The notes: generated by a model from the letters alone, not told the origin. DNA of 64,000 nucleotides from Meridianimaribacter flavus (GCF_004366715.1 NZ_SOQZ01000001.1:682001-746000); one strand, 5' to 3'; shown: positions 36,189-45,892, counted from the stretch's first letter. Translations and numbers: made by a program.

Positions 36189-37162
36189 TGAAACAAGTTT
36201 TAATTTTTTTACTGATTGCATCAGTTTTTTTTACATGTAAAAAAGGACCTTCAAACACTAAATTATCAGGTGATGTATTTGGTACTAGTTACTCAGTTAT
36301 TTATGATAAAGACGTTGACTATACCAAGTCATTTGATAGTCTTTTTGCGGTAATTAATACCTCATTATCCACCTATATTCCAGATTCTGATATTTCTAAA
36401 ATAAACCGAAACGAGAGCAATTCTATTGACGACCATTTTATAACCGTTTTTAATGCATCTAAAGTTATTTTTAACAATACTCAAGGCGCTTTTGACCCAA
36501 CCATAGGAGTTGTTGTAAACGCATGGGATTTTGGCCCGCAAGGAAAAATAGTTGCTCTAGATAGTTTAAAAATTGATAGCCTTATGCAATATGTTGGTTT
36601 TGATAAAGTGAATAGAGTTGATAATAAGATTTTGAAACTGAAAGGTGCATTTATAGATTTTAATGCTATAGCAAAAGGTTATGGAGTAGATGTTATTGCT
36701 AATTTTTTAGAACAGAAAAAAGTTGATAATTATCTAGTTGAAATAGGAGGTGAGATAAGGAGTAAGGGTGTAAATGCTGAAAAGGATAGCAATTGGAAAG
36801 TTGGCTTAGATCAACCCAGATTTGATGGTGAACAGTCTATTCTAAAGGCGATAAGTATTAAAGATGAAGCTATGGCAACTTCTGGTACCTATAGAAAATT
36901 TAAAGTTGATGAAAATGGTAATAGATATGCTCATATTATTGATACAAAAACAGGTTATCCATCTAAAACTAATGTGTTAAGTGTGTCAGTTATTGCAAAA
37001 GATTGTATGACAGCTGATGCTTATGCAACAGCTTTTCAAGCTATGGGAATTGAGGGTGTAAAAGACTTTCTTCAATCACATCCTGAATTAAAAGCATTTT
37101 TAATTTTTGAAAATGATAAAAACGAGTTTGAAACTTTAAATCTAAATGGTTTTCCTGAATAA
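36188..37162 (+). CDS. apbE: FAD:protein FMN transferase ApbE
   Basis: 324 residues. Lipoprotein signal (VFFTC, Cys17), so it works in the periplasm. It moves FMN from FAD to Thr in NqrB and NqrC. Motifs: LSTYIPDSDISKINR, GAFDPTIGVVVNAWDFG, DFNAIAKGYGVDVIA, EIGGEIRSKG and AHIIDTKTGYPS. Gene context beside nqrA-F supports this partner choice. Followed by a terminator. Confidence 0.95.
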   Translation: MKQVLIFLLIASVFFTCKKGPSNTKLSGDVFGTSYSVIYDKDVDYTKSFDSLFAVINTSLSTYIPDSDISKINRNESNSIDDHFITVFNASKVIFNNTQGAFDPTIGVVVNAWDFGPQGKIVALDSLKIDSLMQYVGFDKVNRVDNKILKLKGAFIDFNAIAKGYGVDVIANFLEQKKVDNYLVEIGGEIRSKGVNAEKDSNWKVGLDQPRFDGEQSILKAISIKDEAMATSGTYRKFKVDENGNRYAHIIDTKTGYPSKTNVLSVSVIAKDCMTADAYATAFQAMGIEGVKDFLQSHPELKAFLIFENDKNEFETLNLNGFPE

Positions 37163-37224
37163 TGTGTGATCAAAGAAAAATACTTGTGTCTTATAATTGC
37201 TATTAACAACTATTAATATAGTTA

Positions 37225-37262
37225 AGCCTTACCTTTTGTTCGTTTTTAGGTACGGCTTTTTT
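37225..37262 (+). terminator. Probable terminator after apbE
   Basis: Stem AGCCTTACC / GGTACGGCT with one mismatch and a 15-base T-rich loop, followed by six T. Confidence 0.6.
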
Positions 37263-37349
37263 GGTTCCAGAAATCCAAAAAGGCTTTTTAGAAATATTTT
37301 ACATCTGTTTAAATAGAAATTACCATCTTGCATATATTAGAGCCTAATT

Positions 37350-39221
37350 ATGCAAAAACAACTTTTCTTTTTATTAAGTCTGCTATTTTTTTCGACAATA
37401 ACTGCTCAAGAAAAAAATTACCAATTAGATAGTTTATTACAAAAACTAGAAACAACTAAACAAAAAGATACTTTAAGAATTAACAACCTTTTAGCGTTAT
37501 CAAATTACCATTTTTTAAAAGATATTGAAAAATCTGAACCTTACATAAAAGAAGCAATAAACATATCTAAATCATTAAATGATTTATTAAGAACAAGTAG
37601 TTTAAAAACAGAATTAGCCAGAGTTTATGTTACTCGAGGTTTGTTTAAAGAAGCGCTTACTCATAGTTTAGAAGCTGTTGCCATTCTTGATAGTATCAAT
37701 GCTAATCCAAAACAAAAAATACAAGCCCAAAATATACTTTCTACGGTTTATAGAGGCTATGGTAATAACGAAAAGTCTTTAGAAACAGCCTTGAAAGTAG
37801 TTGAATTATCTAAGCAACTTCCTTTAGATGATAAAACGGTACGATATTATTACAATTTAGGGCAAACTTACACGCAATTAAAAGATTTTAAAAACGCTGA
37901 AAAAAGCACACTAAAAGCTCTTGAAATTGCTAAACAAATAAAAAATAATCACCTAGAAATGATAATGACATCTGTTTTGGGTGACTATTATAAAAATGTA
38001 GGTGAATATGATAAAGCAATAACAATTTTAAAATCATCAATACCATATTACGAGAGTAAAAAACAAGACCGAAATTTAGCGTCATCATATAGAATTTTAG
38101 GAGAATCCGAATCATTAAAAGGAAATTATAAAGCCGCTATACCTTATTATGAAAAGGCATTAGAAATTTTTGACCGTACAGGTAATTTGCACTATGCTAA
38201 AATTACAAATCAAAATTTGTTTATTGCATACAGTATTGCAAATAATAGAGAAAAAGCAAAATTAGCGCAACAACGTTATAATGTTTTAAAAGATTCTTTA
38301 GATTCAAAAGAGCGAAAAGAGTTATTAGTAGATATGCAAACCAAATACGAAACCGATAAGATTAAATCTGAAAAAGATATAGCTGAAAAACAACTTCAAA
38401 TCTCTAATTTAGAAAGTAGTAAAAATCGAAATTTATTTATTGGCTCTTCTATTATTGCTGCTTTAATTTTACTATCATCATTAATTTATTACAGCCGATT
38501 TAAGGCTAAAAAACAAGCCGAAATAATCACCTTAGAATTAAAAGAAACACAAAAGCGATTAGCGTTAGAAAAACAATATAAAGATAGTGAATTAAAAGCG
38601 TTAAAAGCACAAATGAATCCGCATTTTATATTCAATGCATTAAACTCTATTCAAGATTATATTGTGTTAAATCAAAAGAATTTAGCAAGCGATTATTTAG
38701 GGAAATTTGCCGATTTAATTCGTAATTATCTTCATTTTAGTGATACAGGATTTATCTCAATTCCAGAAGAAGTTCATAACCTAAAACTGTATTTAGAGTT
38801 AGAAAAACTTCGGTTTGAAGATGCTTTAGACTATCAAGTTACTGTTGATGATAACGCAAATTCCGAAGTTATTAAAATACCAACAATGCTTGTTCAGCCT
38901 TATGTTGAAAATGCCTTAAAACACGGATTGTTACATAAAAAGGATAACCGAGAATTAAGTATTTCTATTTCTAAACCTTCAGAAAACATAATACAATGTA
39001 TTGTAGAAGATAATGGCATTGGAAGAGAAAAATCCAAAGCTATAAATCAAAAGCGTCAACATCAGCATAAATCATTTGCATTAAAAGCAACTACTGAGCG
39101 TTTAGATTTGCTCAACTACGGTAAAGAACAAAAAATAGGTGTAGAGATTTTAGATTTAAAACAAGGTGATGAAGCTACAGGAACCAAAGTGATTTTAAAC
39201 ATACCAATAGTAAATAAATAA
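37350..39221 (+). CDS. TPR-containing LytS/YehU-type sensor histidine kinase
   Basis: 623 residues. Signal peptide (1-20), periplasmic TPR array (about 40-310; repeats such as VYVTRGLFKEALTHSLEAV and YYKNVGEYDKAITILKSS), transmembrane helix 361-383, coiled coil, His_kinase domain with phospho-acceptor His425 in QMNPHFIFNALNSIQ, and HATPase_c with PYVENALKHGL and VEDNGIGREKS. This is the standard Bacteroidota TPR kinase. The response regulator starts two bases after its stop. Signal unknown. Confidence 0.93.
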   Translation: MQKQLFFLLSLLFFSTITAQEKNYQLDSLLQKLETTKQKDTLRINNLLALSNYHFLKDIEKSEPYIKEAINISKSLNDLLRTSSLKTELARVYVTRGLFKEALTHSLEAVAILDSINANPKQKIQAQNILSTVYRGYGNNEKSLETALKVVELSKQLPLDDKTVRYYYNLGQTYTQLKDFKNAEKSTLKALEIAKQIKNNHLEMIMTSVLGDYYKNVGEYDKAITILKSSIPYYESKKQDRNLASSYRILGESESLKGNYKAAIPYYEKALEIFDRTGNLHYAKITNQNLFIAYSIANNREKAKLAQQRYNVLKDSLDSKERKELLVDMQTKYETDKIKSEKDIAEKQLQISNLESSKNRNLFIGSSIIAALILLSSLIYYSRFKAKKQAEIITLELKETQKRLALEKQYKDSELKALKAQMNPHFIFNALNSIQDYIVLNQKNLASDYLGKFADLIRNYLHFSDTGFISIPEEVHNLKLYLELEKLRFEDALDYQVTVDDNANSEVIKIPTMLVQPYVENALKHGLLHKKDNRELSISISKPSENIIQCIVEDNGIGREKSKAINQKRQHQHKSFALKATTERLDLLNYGKEQKIGVEILDLKQGDEATGTKVILNIPIVNK

Positions 39222-39223
39222 TT

Positions 39224-39973
39224 ATGAAAGCTTTAATTATAGACGACGAAAAAAAAGCAAGACAAGTACTGCAAATATTGGTAGAAGAAAATTGCCCAAA
39301 AATAACCACAATTTTACAAGCCGATAATTTAATGTTTGGCGTAGAATTAATAAAGCAAGAAGCACCAAATATTGTGTTTTTAGATATAGAAATGCCTGAG
39401 CATTCTGGACTAGAAATTTTAAATTTTATAGAAAAGGAAGTTCATAATTTCGAGATTATTTTTACCACAGCTTATAGTGAATATGCTATACAAGCCTTCC
39501 AGTTATCTGCAATAGATTATTTATTAAAACCTGTAAGACCAAGTCAGGTAAAGGATGCAGTAGACAAGGCCATTAAATTTTTAGGCAATTCGCAAATCAA
39601 TAAACGCTTAACAGAATTAAAGAGTAGTTTAGAAGATGCTAATTTTAAAAAGATAGGACTGCCAAACAGTAACGGTATAAAGTTTGTAAACTTTACAGAC
39701 ATTATTATGCTAGAAGCAGATGGCATGTATACCAATGTTACCACACTCTCAGATGGTGATATTTTAGTAAGTAAGCCGTTAAAGTTCTTTGTAGACTTAC
39801 TTCAAAATATAAAAATGTTTTATCGTCCGCATCGTTCATTTTTAATCAATCTAGCATTCATAAAAGAGTATATTAAAAAAGATGGCGGTTATATTATTAT
39901 GGAAAATGATAAATCAGTCTCAATTTCTAACGATAAAAAAGAAGAGTTTTTAACCATAGTACAAAGTATCTAA
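39224..39973 (+). CDS. LytTR-family response regulator
   Basis: 249 residues. Receiver domain (1-120) with acidic pocket IIDDE, phospho-Asp54 in VFLDIEMPEHSG, Thr in FTTAYSEYA and Lys in LLKPVR; C-terminal LytTR DNA-binding domain (about 145-245) with IMLEADGMYTNV and FYRPHRSFLINLAFI. Partner of the kinase just upstream. Target genes unknown; the T9SS protein 100 bases downstream is a candidate. Confidence 0.94.
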   Translation: MKALIIDDEKKARQVLQILVEENCPKITTILQADNLMFGVELIKQEAPNIVFLDIEMPEHSGLEILNFIEKEVHNFEIIFTTAYSEYAIQAFQLSAIDYLLKPVRPSQVKDAVDKAIKFLGNSQINKRLTELKSSLEDANFKKIGLPNSNGIKFVNFTDIIMLEADGMYTNVTTLSDGDILVSKPLKFFVDLLQNIKMFYRPHRSFLINLAFIKEYIKKDGGYIIMENDKSVSISNDKKEEFLTIVQSI

Positions 39974-40073
39974 GCTTTAAAAGTCGAAAAGCCCGTTTCA
40001 GAAACTTGTCTTTAAATTTATATACATTTAAGGGCATTTTTGTTTTCATAATAACCTTAAAAACCAAACTATT

Positions 40074-42611
40074 ATGAAAACCAAATTACTTGTATTATTC
40101 TTTCTTACTGGCTATTTTTTTGCGAATGCACAATGGAGCCAGGTAGGAAGCCCACAGTTTACAAATTTTACAGATAATGTTGCTTTATCATTTCATCCAA
40201 TAGATGGAAGCCCATATGTTATTTACAATGATGTAACAGATGGTAATAAACCAAAAGTGATGAGATATAATGGTGTGTCTTGGGTTGCTGTTGGAGCTAC
40301 ATTATCCAATATGGCATCTGCTAACCATGCTATTAAATTCAATCCAGTAACAAACGAACCTTGGGTAGCTTACAGAAGAACAGCAGACGACCAGATGGAT
40401 GTCTATAGTTTTGATGGTGTAAGCTGGGTTGCTAGAGGTGTTAATCTTAATTATGGCTTTACAGATAACCCATTTCAAATTCAATTTAACTCGAGTGGAG
40501 ATGTAAGAGTAGCAGGAAAAATAACCAGCAAAAAGTTAAGAATTATTCAATTTCCTGGTGGTACATTATCTGGTTCTGCATTAGAAGAAGTTTTAATTAA
40601 TTCACCTCAATATGTTTTAGACCACAGCTACGATTACGTTAATTATAACGATTACTTTGTTGCTTATGCAGGTACAGATAACTCTAGTGTTGTTGGAAGA
40701 AAACCTGTAGGTAGTAGCAGTAATGTTACTAGTTTTGATATGTATGCATATATAGGTGGAAGAACATTACGTAACATTTCAGGAATCAATAATAAGACAT
40801 TAGCAGCAGCTTATAGAATGAATGGAACTGTTGAAGAGATTTTGATATTTCAAAACACGTCATTAGTTAGTTATTACAATACCACCAAAAATGTGCTTAA
40901 GTTTAGAGAGAATTTAACTAACAATAAAAATTATTTAATGTACTCTGACGTTTCAGAAAATTTATCTTTTAGTATCATAAATGATAATGGTACAATTAGT
41001 AACTCGTTACCAACACCAGGTGTTTCTGCCTCAAGCGCAAGTTTTTTTGCAGAGATGGAAATGAATCCTGTTACAGGTAACATGTTTATAGCATATATGG
41101 ACTCTGGAAAGTTATCAGTACAAGAATTTACACCTGCACCAACCTTATCAAGAATATATGTAAATGCTAATGCTGCTGGAGGAAATGGTAATGGTGATTC
41201 TTGGGCAAATGCAACAACAGATTTACAAACAGCAATTCAATCTGCTGGAACAACTACTTCAGAAATTTGGGTAGCTTCTGGAACTTATAAACCAGGAAGC
41301 AGTAGAAACGATTCATTTGATATCGATATAGATGGACTTCATATTTATGGTGGTTTTAATGGTACAGAATCTTCAATTTCAGAACGCGATATATTAGCAA
41401 ATCCAACCATATTATCTGGCGATTTAAATGGAGATGATGCTGGGCATGGTACAGGAACAAGAGGAGACAATTCGTATCACGTAATGCAAGTGTTAAATGC
41501 CGATAATGCTGTGATTGATGGATTTAAAATTATGTATGGTCATGCCAATGGATCTGGTACAAATGGTTACGGTGGTGCTATTAATATTGGAGGTCAAACA
41601 TCCAATTTAAAAATTTACAATTGTGAGTTTGATGAAAACTTTGGATTAACTGGAGGCGCAGTACGCTCATATTTGAATAATGATACTAGTATGACATTTC
41701 AAAACTGTATATTTAATAACAATTTGAGTCGCTACGGTTCTGGTTTGTATTTTCTTGTAAATGCAAATAGAACAGTTACATTAGATATGGTTAATTGCTT
41801 GTTTACTAATAATGCTTCTTATAATGTTAGTGGTTCAGCTTTAGGTTATACGGGAAGTTCAGCTTGGATAAGAGCAAATGATACAGGAGCTAACCTAACA
41901 ACCACTATCACCAATTGTACTTTCGCAAATAATGAAGATATTGGAACATACTCGAGTTCTCTTAAAGGTACTTTAGCATTAAGTAGAAGGTTAGACGGAA
42001 ATAGTACACACAATGCAACTATAAACAATTCAGTATTTTATTTCAATGATCAAGGTTCATCAGGAGTTGTTGGACTTTCAGTAAATCCAGGACATGTTTC
42101 TTATCCAAATACGGTTTTTGTAAATAATTCTATTAGTGAAGATAATTTTAACAACTTATCATTCTTGACCAATACATCAAATGCAGACCCATTATTTACT
42201 AACGCTATTAACAACGATTTTACTTTACAAGCTAGTTCGCCTGGAATAGATTCAGGAGATAACAGTTTAGTGCCATCTGGTATTACAGCAGATTTATTAT
42301 TTAATCAACGTATACATAATACAACTGTAGATATGGGAGCTTATGAATTTGGCGCTAGTTCTACGTTATCTGTGGAAGATTTCCGTTTATCAAATGATTT
42401 AATTAAAGTATATCCAAATCCAACAAATGGTATTTTAAATATAAAAACCAATTCAACTATTAAATCTATACAAGTTTATAATGTTTTAGGAACGAAAGTA
42501 AAAACAACTAAATTATCAAGTGTAAACCTTTCTGGTTTGTCTAATGGATTCTATTTAGTAAAAGTTAATACGGAAACAGGAAGCGCAACAAAACGCATTA
42601 TTAAAAGATAG
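40074..42611 (+). CDS. Large T9SS-exported protein with beta-helix region
   Basis: 845 residues. Signal peptide (MKTKLLVLFFLTGYFFANAQ). Residues ~22-355 carry propeller-like repeats (SWVAVGATLSNMASANHAIKF, SWVARGVNLNYGFTDNPFQIQF); ~360-730 is a pectate-lyase-like right-handed beta-helix as in polymorphic outer-membrane proteins (DSWANATTDLQTAIQ, IHIYGGFNG-type motif, CIFNNNLSRYGSGLYF, LFTNNASYNVSGSAL). The last ~80 residues are a type A sorting domain (IKVYPNPTNGILNIKTN...GFYLVKVNT). Likely a cell-surface adhesin or binding protein; no catalytic residues identified. Confidence 0.85.
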   Translation: MKTKLLVLFFLTGYFFANAQWSQVGSPQFTNFTDNVALSFHPIDGSPYVIYNDVTDGNKPKVMRYNGVSWVAVGATLSNMASANHAIKFNPVTNEPWVAYRRTADDQMDVYSFDGVSWVARGVNLNYGFTDNPFQIQFNSSGDVRVAGKITSKKLRIIQFPGGTLSGSALEEVLINSPQYVLDHSYDYVNYNDYFVAYAGTDNSSVVGRKPVGSSSNVTSFDMYAYIGGRTLRNISGINNKTLAAAYRMNGTVEEILIFQNTSLVSYYNTTKNVLKFRENLTNNKNYLMYSDVSENLSFSIINDNGTISNSLPTPGVSASSASFFAEMEMNPVTGNMFIAYMDSGKLSVQEFTPAPTLSRIYVNANAAGGNGNGDSWANATTDLQTAIQSAGTTTSEIWVASGTYKPGSSRNDSFDIDIDGLHIYGGFNGTESSISERDILANPTILSGDLNGDDAGHGTGTRGDNSYHVMQVLNADNAVIDGFKIMYGHANGSGTNGYGGAINIGGQTSNLKIYNCEFDENFGLTGGAVRSYLNNDTSMTFQNCIFNNNLSRYGSGLYFLVNANRTVTLDMVNCLFTNNASYNVSGSALGYTGSSAWIRANDTGANLTTTITNCTFANNEDIGTYSSSLKGTLALSRRLDGNSTHNATINNSVFYFNDQGSSGVVGLSVNPGHVSYPNTVFVNNSISEDNFNNLSFLTNTSNADPLFTNAINNDFTLQASSPGIDSGDNSLVPSGITADLLFNQRIHNTTVDMGAYEFGASSTLSVEDFRLSNDLIKVYPNPTNGILNIKTNSTIKSIQVYNVLGTKVKTTKLSSVNLSGLSNGFYLVKVNTETGSATKRIIKR

Positions 42612-42638
42612 CAACAAATAACACTGAAAGATTAAAAG

Positions 42639-42671
42639 AGGAAAGTCTATTTAAAGGCTTTCCTTTTTTTA
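42639..42671 (+). terminator. Terminator after the beta-helix protein
   Basis: Stem AGGAAAG / CTTTCCT with a 12-base loop followed by a seven-T run; it abuts the end of the convergent DUF423 gene. Confidence 0.7.
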
Positions 42672-43037
42672 TAGAGCTTGTATAATAATCATCAACCAAC
42701 CAGCAACAAAAAGTAAACCTCCAATAGGCGTAATTGGTCCTAGAAAACGTAATTTCTTTCCTTTGGCATCACTTAAAATTAAGCCATAGATACTAAAAGA
42801 AAAAAGGACAATACCTAAAGTAAAACACCAATACATTGCTGATGTAGAGAACTCTTGATTAAAACCAAGTATTAACAAAACAATAGCATGATACATTTGA
42901 TATTTTACGCCAGTTTCAAAACTTTTAAGTTGATCTTCAGATAGTGTTTTCTTTAAAGCATGTGCACCAAACGCACCAAATATTATGGCTAATATTCCGA
43001 ATAATGCACCTGTAATTATAAATGCTTGTTGTGTCAT
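42669..43037 (-). CDS. DUF423 family membrane protein
   Basis: 122 residues, four hydrophobic helices. Family motifs: FGAFGAHALKKTLSEDQLKSFETGVKYQMYHA near the N-terminus and LGPITPIGGLLFVAGWLMII at the C-terminus. Role unknown. Last gene of the gpmI-map run, nine bases after the methyltransferase. Confidence 0.92.
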   Translation of the reverse strand: MTQQAFIITGALFGILAIIFGAFGAHALKKTLSEDQLKSFETGVKYQMYHAIVLLILGFNQEFSTSAMYWCFTLGIVLFSFSIYGLILSDAKGKKLRFLGPITPIGGLLFVAGWLMIIIQAL

Positions 43038-43045
43038 ATTAAGAG

Positions 43046-43810
43046 TTATTTGTAAACAACCGGAATAATTTCACCTTTTGCTAAACAGTATTTATGTATG
43101 TCAGCATCAGATAACGATGCGGTGTAATCTACTTCTTCAACTTTAAAACCAATACGTCTTAATTTGTCAAAATAATCACGACCATAAATACGCACATGAT
43201 CATATTGACCAAAAATTTTAGCACGTTCTTTTTTATCAGTGATGCTATCGTCTTCAAACGTAGTTTCACGGTTTAAATCCTGCGGAATTTGAAAAACACC
43301 AAAACCACCAGGTTTCATAACGCGATACAATTCCTGCATTGCTTTAGTATCATCAGGAATATGCTCTAAAACATGATTGCAAAAAATAACATCATAGCTG
43401 TTATCTGCAAACGGAAGGTTGCAAATATCAGCTTTCACATCAGCAATAGGTGATAGTAAATCTGTGGTTGTATAATCTATATTTTTTAATGCTTTAAAAC
43501 GTTTTAAAAAACACTGTTCTGGAGCAAAATGGAGCACTTTGTTTTTTGCTGAAAAGAAATCAGTTTCATTTTTTAAATACAACCACAACAACCTGTGACG
43601 CTCTAAACTTAAGGTTGAAGGTGACAAAACATTGTTGCGTTGTGTGCCATAACCATAAGGTAAAAAGGTTTTAAAGCTTTTACCATCAATAGGATCAGTG
43701 TGGTTTTCTCCTTTTAAAAATGTTGCTATAACAGGACGTACTAAATAACTAAACCTGATTAATAACGGTCTAGGTATGAGGTTTAGTAGTATTTTAAAAA
43801 GCTTTTTCAA
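43046..43810 (-). CDS. Class I SAM-dependent methyltransferase
   Basis: 254 residues. The C-terminal half holds a type 11 methyltransferase core: NLPFADNSYDVIFCNHVLEHIPDDTKAMQELYRVMKPGG with acidic and motif IV/V residues; motif I is degenerate (VLHFAPEQ, typical of methyltransferases with a modified GxG). The N-terminal ~60 residues are basic and may touch membrane or nucleic acid. Substrate unknown. Five bases downstream of DUF3050. Confidence 0.85.
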   Translation of the reverse strand: MKKLFKILLNLIPRPLLIRFSYLVRPVIATFLKGENHTDPIDGKSFKTFLPYGYGTQRNNVLSPSTLSLERHRLLWLYLKNETDFFSAKNKVLHFAPEQCFLKRFKALKNIDYTTTDLLSPIADVKADICNLPFADNSYDVIFCNHVLEHIPDDTKAMQELYRVMKPGGFGVFQIPQDLNRETTFEDDSITDKKERAKIFGQYDHVRIYGRDYFDKLRRIGFKVEEVDYTASLSDADIHKYCLAKGEIIPVVYK

Positions 43811-43815
43811 ACAGT

Positions 43816-44598
43816 TTAAGCTAATATGGTTTTGTTAGAAAGTATATTTTCATAAATGCCATCCCAAAGCGCAATACGTTGTTTTAATGCATCTTTAGCC
43901 ACTTGTAATACATCTTGCCATTTTTGGTCGTCATTACCACAAAGTTCTTCTATCATTTTTAATGATAAAGGTCCGTGCTCGTCTCCATCAAGCTCTATAT
44001 GTCTGTTAAGATAATAGGTTAACTTGCTGTAAGAATTATCATTGGTTTGTGACTGATTGATAATTTGAAAAAACATATCAGGAATCACATCTTCACGACC
44101 AAATGTAAATGCCGAAGCTATTTTGTGAGGTTCATTTGTGCTGATAATTTCAAACGTATAGTTGATAAAATTTTCGGTAGCAGTATCTAAATTACAGTTT
44201 TTAATAGCATCTTCAAGCGAATCGCCATTATTTAAAAACTGTACTAATTGATGCATTTGAGATGTGTTAGCACCTATTTGATTCATGGCGTCTAGATACA
44301 TTTCGTAATGACTTTTAGGAGCTCCTAGTTCGTTAACATCACTTTCTTCTCCTAAAACAATTTCATTGATAAAACGTGCAGTTGCAGGGTTTTTTGCAGG
44401 TAACCAAGGTAACGATGTTGTTGTTAAATGGTTTTGTAGCGCTTTTAAAAGTGACATAAAATCCCAAACAGCAAATACGTGCTGTTCCATGAAAATTTTA
44501 ATATCATCAGGTGTTGAAAGTGCTTTGTATAGGTCGTGATTATTTAAGGAGTCTCTTAATGATTTAAGTTCCTTTTCAATAAACTCAATGGTGTTCAT
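43816..44598 (-). CDS. DUF3050 family protein, heme-oxygenase-like fold
   Basis: 260 residues, all helical. DUF3050 features: LNNHDLYKALSTPDDIKIFMEQHVFAVWDFM, the NEIVLGEESD stretch, FTFGREDVIPDMFFQI and HIELDGDEHGPLS. Conserved His and Glu (HVFAVWDF, EESD, HIELDGDEHG) are in the spacing of heme-oxygenase-like di-iron proteins, so an oxygen-activating dimetal enzyme is conceivable; this is inference. It lies between map and the methyltransferase with gaps of nine and five bases. Confidence 0.85.
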   Translation of the reverse strand: MNTIEFIEKELKSLRDSLNNHDLYKALSTPDDIKIFMEQHVFAVWDFMSLLKALQNHLTTTSLPWLPAKNPATARFINEIVLGEESDVNELGAPKSHYEMYLDAMNQIGANTSQMHQLVQFLNNGDSLEDAIKNCNLDTATENFINYTFEIISTNEPHKIASAFTFGREDVIPDMFFQIINQSQTNDNSYSKLTYYLNRHIELDGDEHGPLSLKMIEELCGNDDQKWQDVLQVAKDALKQRIALWDGIYENILSNKTILA

Positions 44599-44607
44599 AA
44601 TGAGAAA

Positions 44608-45426
44608 TTAAAGAATTAAAGCTTGTTGTCTAAACTCATTTTCTTCGTCAGACGTAATGCCTAATGCTTCATAAACATAAGCAAAGGTTGACAGTATTTC
44701 TGGTTTGCCATCAACTAGAGCTACGTCGTGTTCAAAATGTACACTAGGCTTTCCGTCAAGCGTTACAATTGTCCAACCATCTTTAAGTTGTTTTACACGA
44801 TGTGTGCCACCATTAATCATTGGTTCAATGGCTACAACCATACCTTCTATAAACTTTTTTCCTCTACCACGTCTACCGTAATTTGGCATTTCAGGGTCTT
44901 CGTGCATTTTACGTCCAAGTCCATGCCCTACCAATTCACGCACTACACCATAACCTTGAGCTTCGCAATGGTTTTGAATGGCATAACCTACATCGCCAAC
45001 ACGGTTTCCAGATTTGAATTCTCTAATACCAACGTAAAGCGATTCTTTTGTAACTTCTATAAGTTTTTTAGTTTCAGGGTCAACTTCGCCAACTTCAAAA
45101 GTGTAAGCATGGTCACCATAAAACTCGTTCATTAATGCACCACAGTCTATAGAAACTATATCGCCATCTTCTAGTGGTCTGTCTGTAGGTAAACCATGAA
45201 CAACAGCTTCGTTTACACTACAAAGTAATGTAGATGGGCAGTCGTAAAGACCTTTAAAACCAGGTAATGCACCTTGAGCTCTTATAAAATCTTCTGCAAG
45301 TTTGTCTAATTGATTTGTGGTAACACCTGCTTTTACTTCTTTAGCAAGCATACCAAGTGTTTTTGATACCACCAAAGCACTTTGGCGCATCAATTCTATT
45401 TCTTCTTTTGTTTTTACTATAATCAT
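44608..45426 (-). CDS. map: Type I methionine aminopeptidase
   Basis: 272 residues. Removes N-terminal Met from new proteins. Pita-bread fold with metal ligands in IVSIDCGALMNEFYGDHAYTF (two Asp), VGHGLGRKMHEDP (His), VAIEPMIN (Glu) and VHFEHDVALVDG (Glu). Slightly longer than the ~255-residue norm at the C-terminus (EALGITSDEENEF). One base after the HAD gene stop; unlike many bacteria it is not in a ribosomal operon here. Confidence 0.95.
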   Translation of the reverse strand: MIIVKTKEEIELMRQSALVVSKTLGMLAKEVKAGVTTNQLDKLAEDFIRAQGALPGFKGLYDCPSTLLCSVNEAVVHGLPTDRPLEDGDIVSIDCGALMNEFYGDHAYTFEVGEVDPETKKLIEVTKESLYVGIREFKSGNRVGDVGYAIQNHCEAQGYGVVRELVGHGLGRKMHEDPEMPNYGRRGRGKKFIEGMVVAIEPMINGGTHRVKQLKDGWTIVTLDGKPSVHFEHDVALVDGKPEILSTFAYVYEALGITSDEENEFRQQALIL

Positions 45427-45427
45427 C

Positions 45428-45841
45428 TTATTTTCTTAAAAATGAAAACAAACCTTTTTTCTTTTGGTTTGATTTCATGTTTGGAGTTTCGTTGGTTATC
45501 AACTGATATACTTCTCCCCAACCTAAAACACCTCCAATGTTTCTGTCGTCAATAAAAATGTCAGCATATATTTTTCGACTCTTTGAATAGTCAAATTTTT
45601 CTTCAGGAAAGCTCTTGTTTACAGCATAAAACTGTATGCCTTTATCTTCACAAAATTTTACTGCTTCGTTTAATTTTGATCCACTTCTATAGGTCCATAA
45701 TATTAAGCGATGACCATCATCTTGAAGTCGTTTTAAGGTTTCAAACGCAAAAATTCTAGGTTTTCCTATTTTAGGATAACCGTCTTCAACGATTGTACCA
45801 TCAAAATCTACAGCTATAATTAACTTATCCTGAAAATTCAT
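45428..45841 (-). CDS. Small HAD-family phosphatase, BT0820-like
   Basis: 137 residues, capless HAD fold. Motif I IIAVDFDGTIVEDGYP (nucleophile Asp and acid Asp), motif II LILWTYRSG, motif III/IV KIYADIFIDDRNIGG. Similar to structural-genomics protein BT0820 of Bacteroides; substrate unknown. One base before map. Confidence 0.88.
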   Translation of the reverse strand: MNFQDKLIIAVDFDGTIVEDGYPKIGKPRIFAFETLKRLQDDGHRLILWTYRSGSKLNEAVKFCEDKGIQFYAVNKSFPEEKFDYSKSRKIYADIFIDDRNIGGVLGWGEVYQLITNETPNMKSNQKKKGLFSFLRK

Positions 45842-45860
45842 CTTTCATTTTTTAACGTTG

Positions 45861-45868
45861 CAAAAATA
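45861..45868 (-). promoter_or_regulatory. Promoter box for the HAD-map run
   Basis: TATTTTTG on the minus strand, 19 bases upstream of the HAD gene start, in the 51-base gap after gpmI. Confidence 0.4.
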
Positions 45869-45892
45869 CATAAAATAATGGCATTGACTTAA

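Noticed and set aside
39974-40073. Terminator after the LytTR regulator
   Set aside because: GCCC and GGGC segments could pair across about 40 bases, but the stem is too short and the loop too long to support.
44728-45135. 135-residue open frame on the plus strand opposite map
   Set aside because: It is the shadow of the well-supported map gene; Phe/Tyr/Thr-rich composition and no motif.
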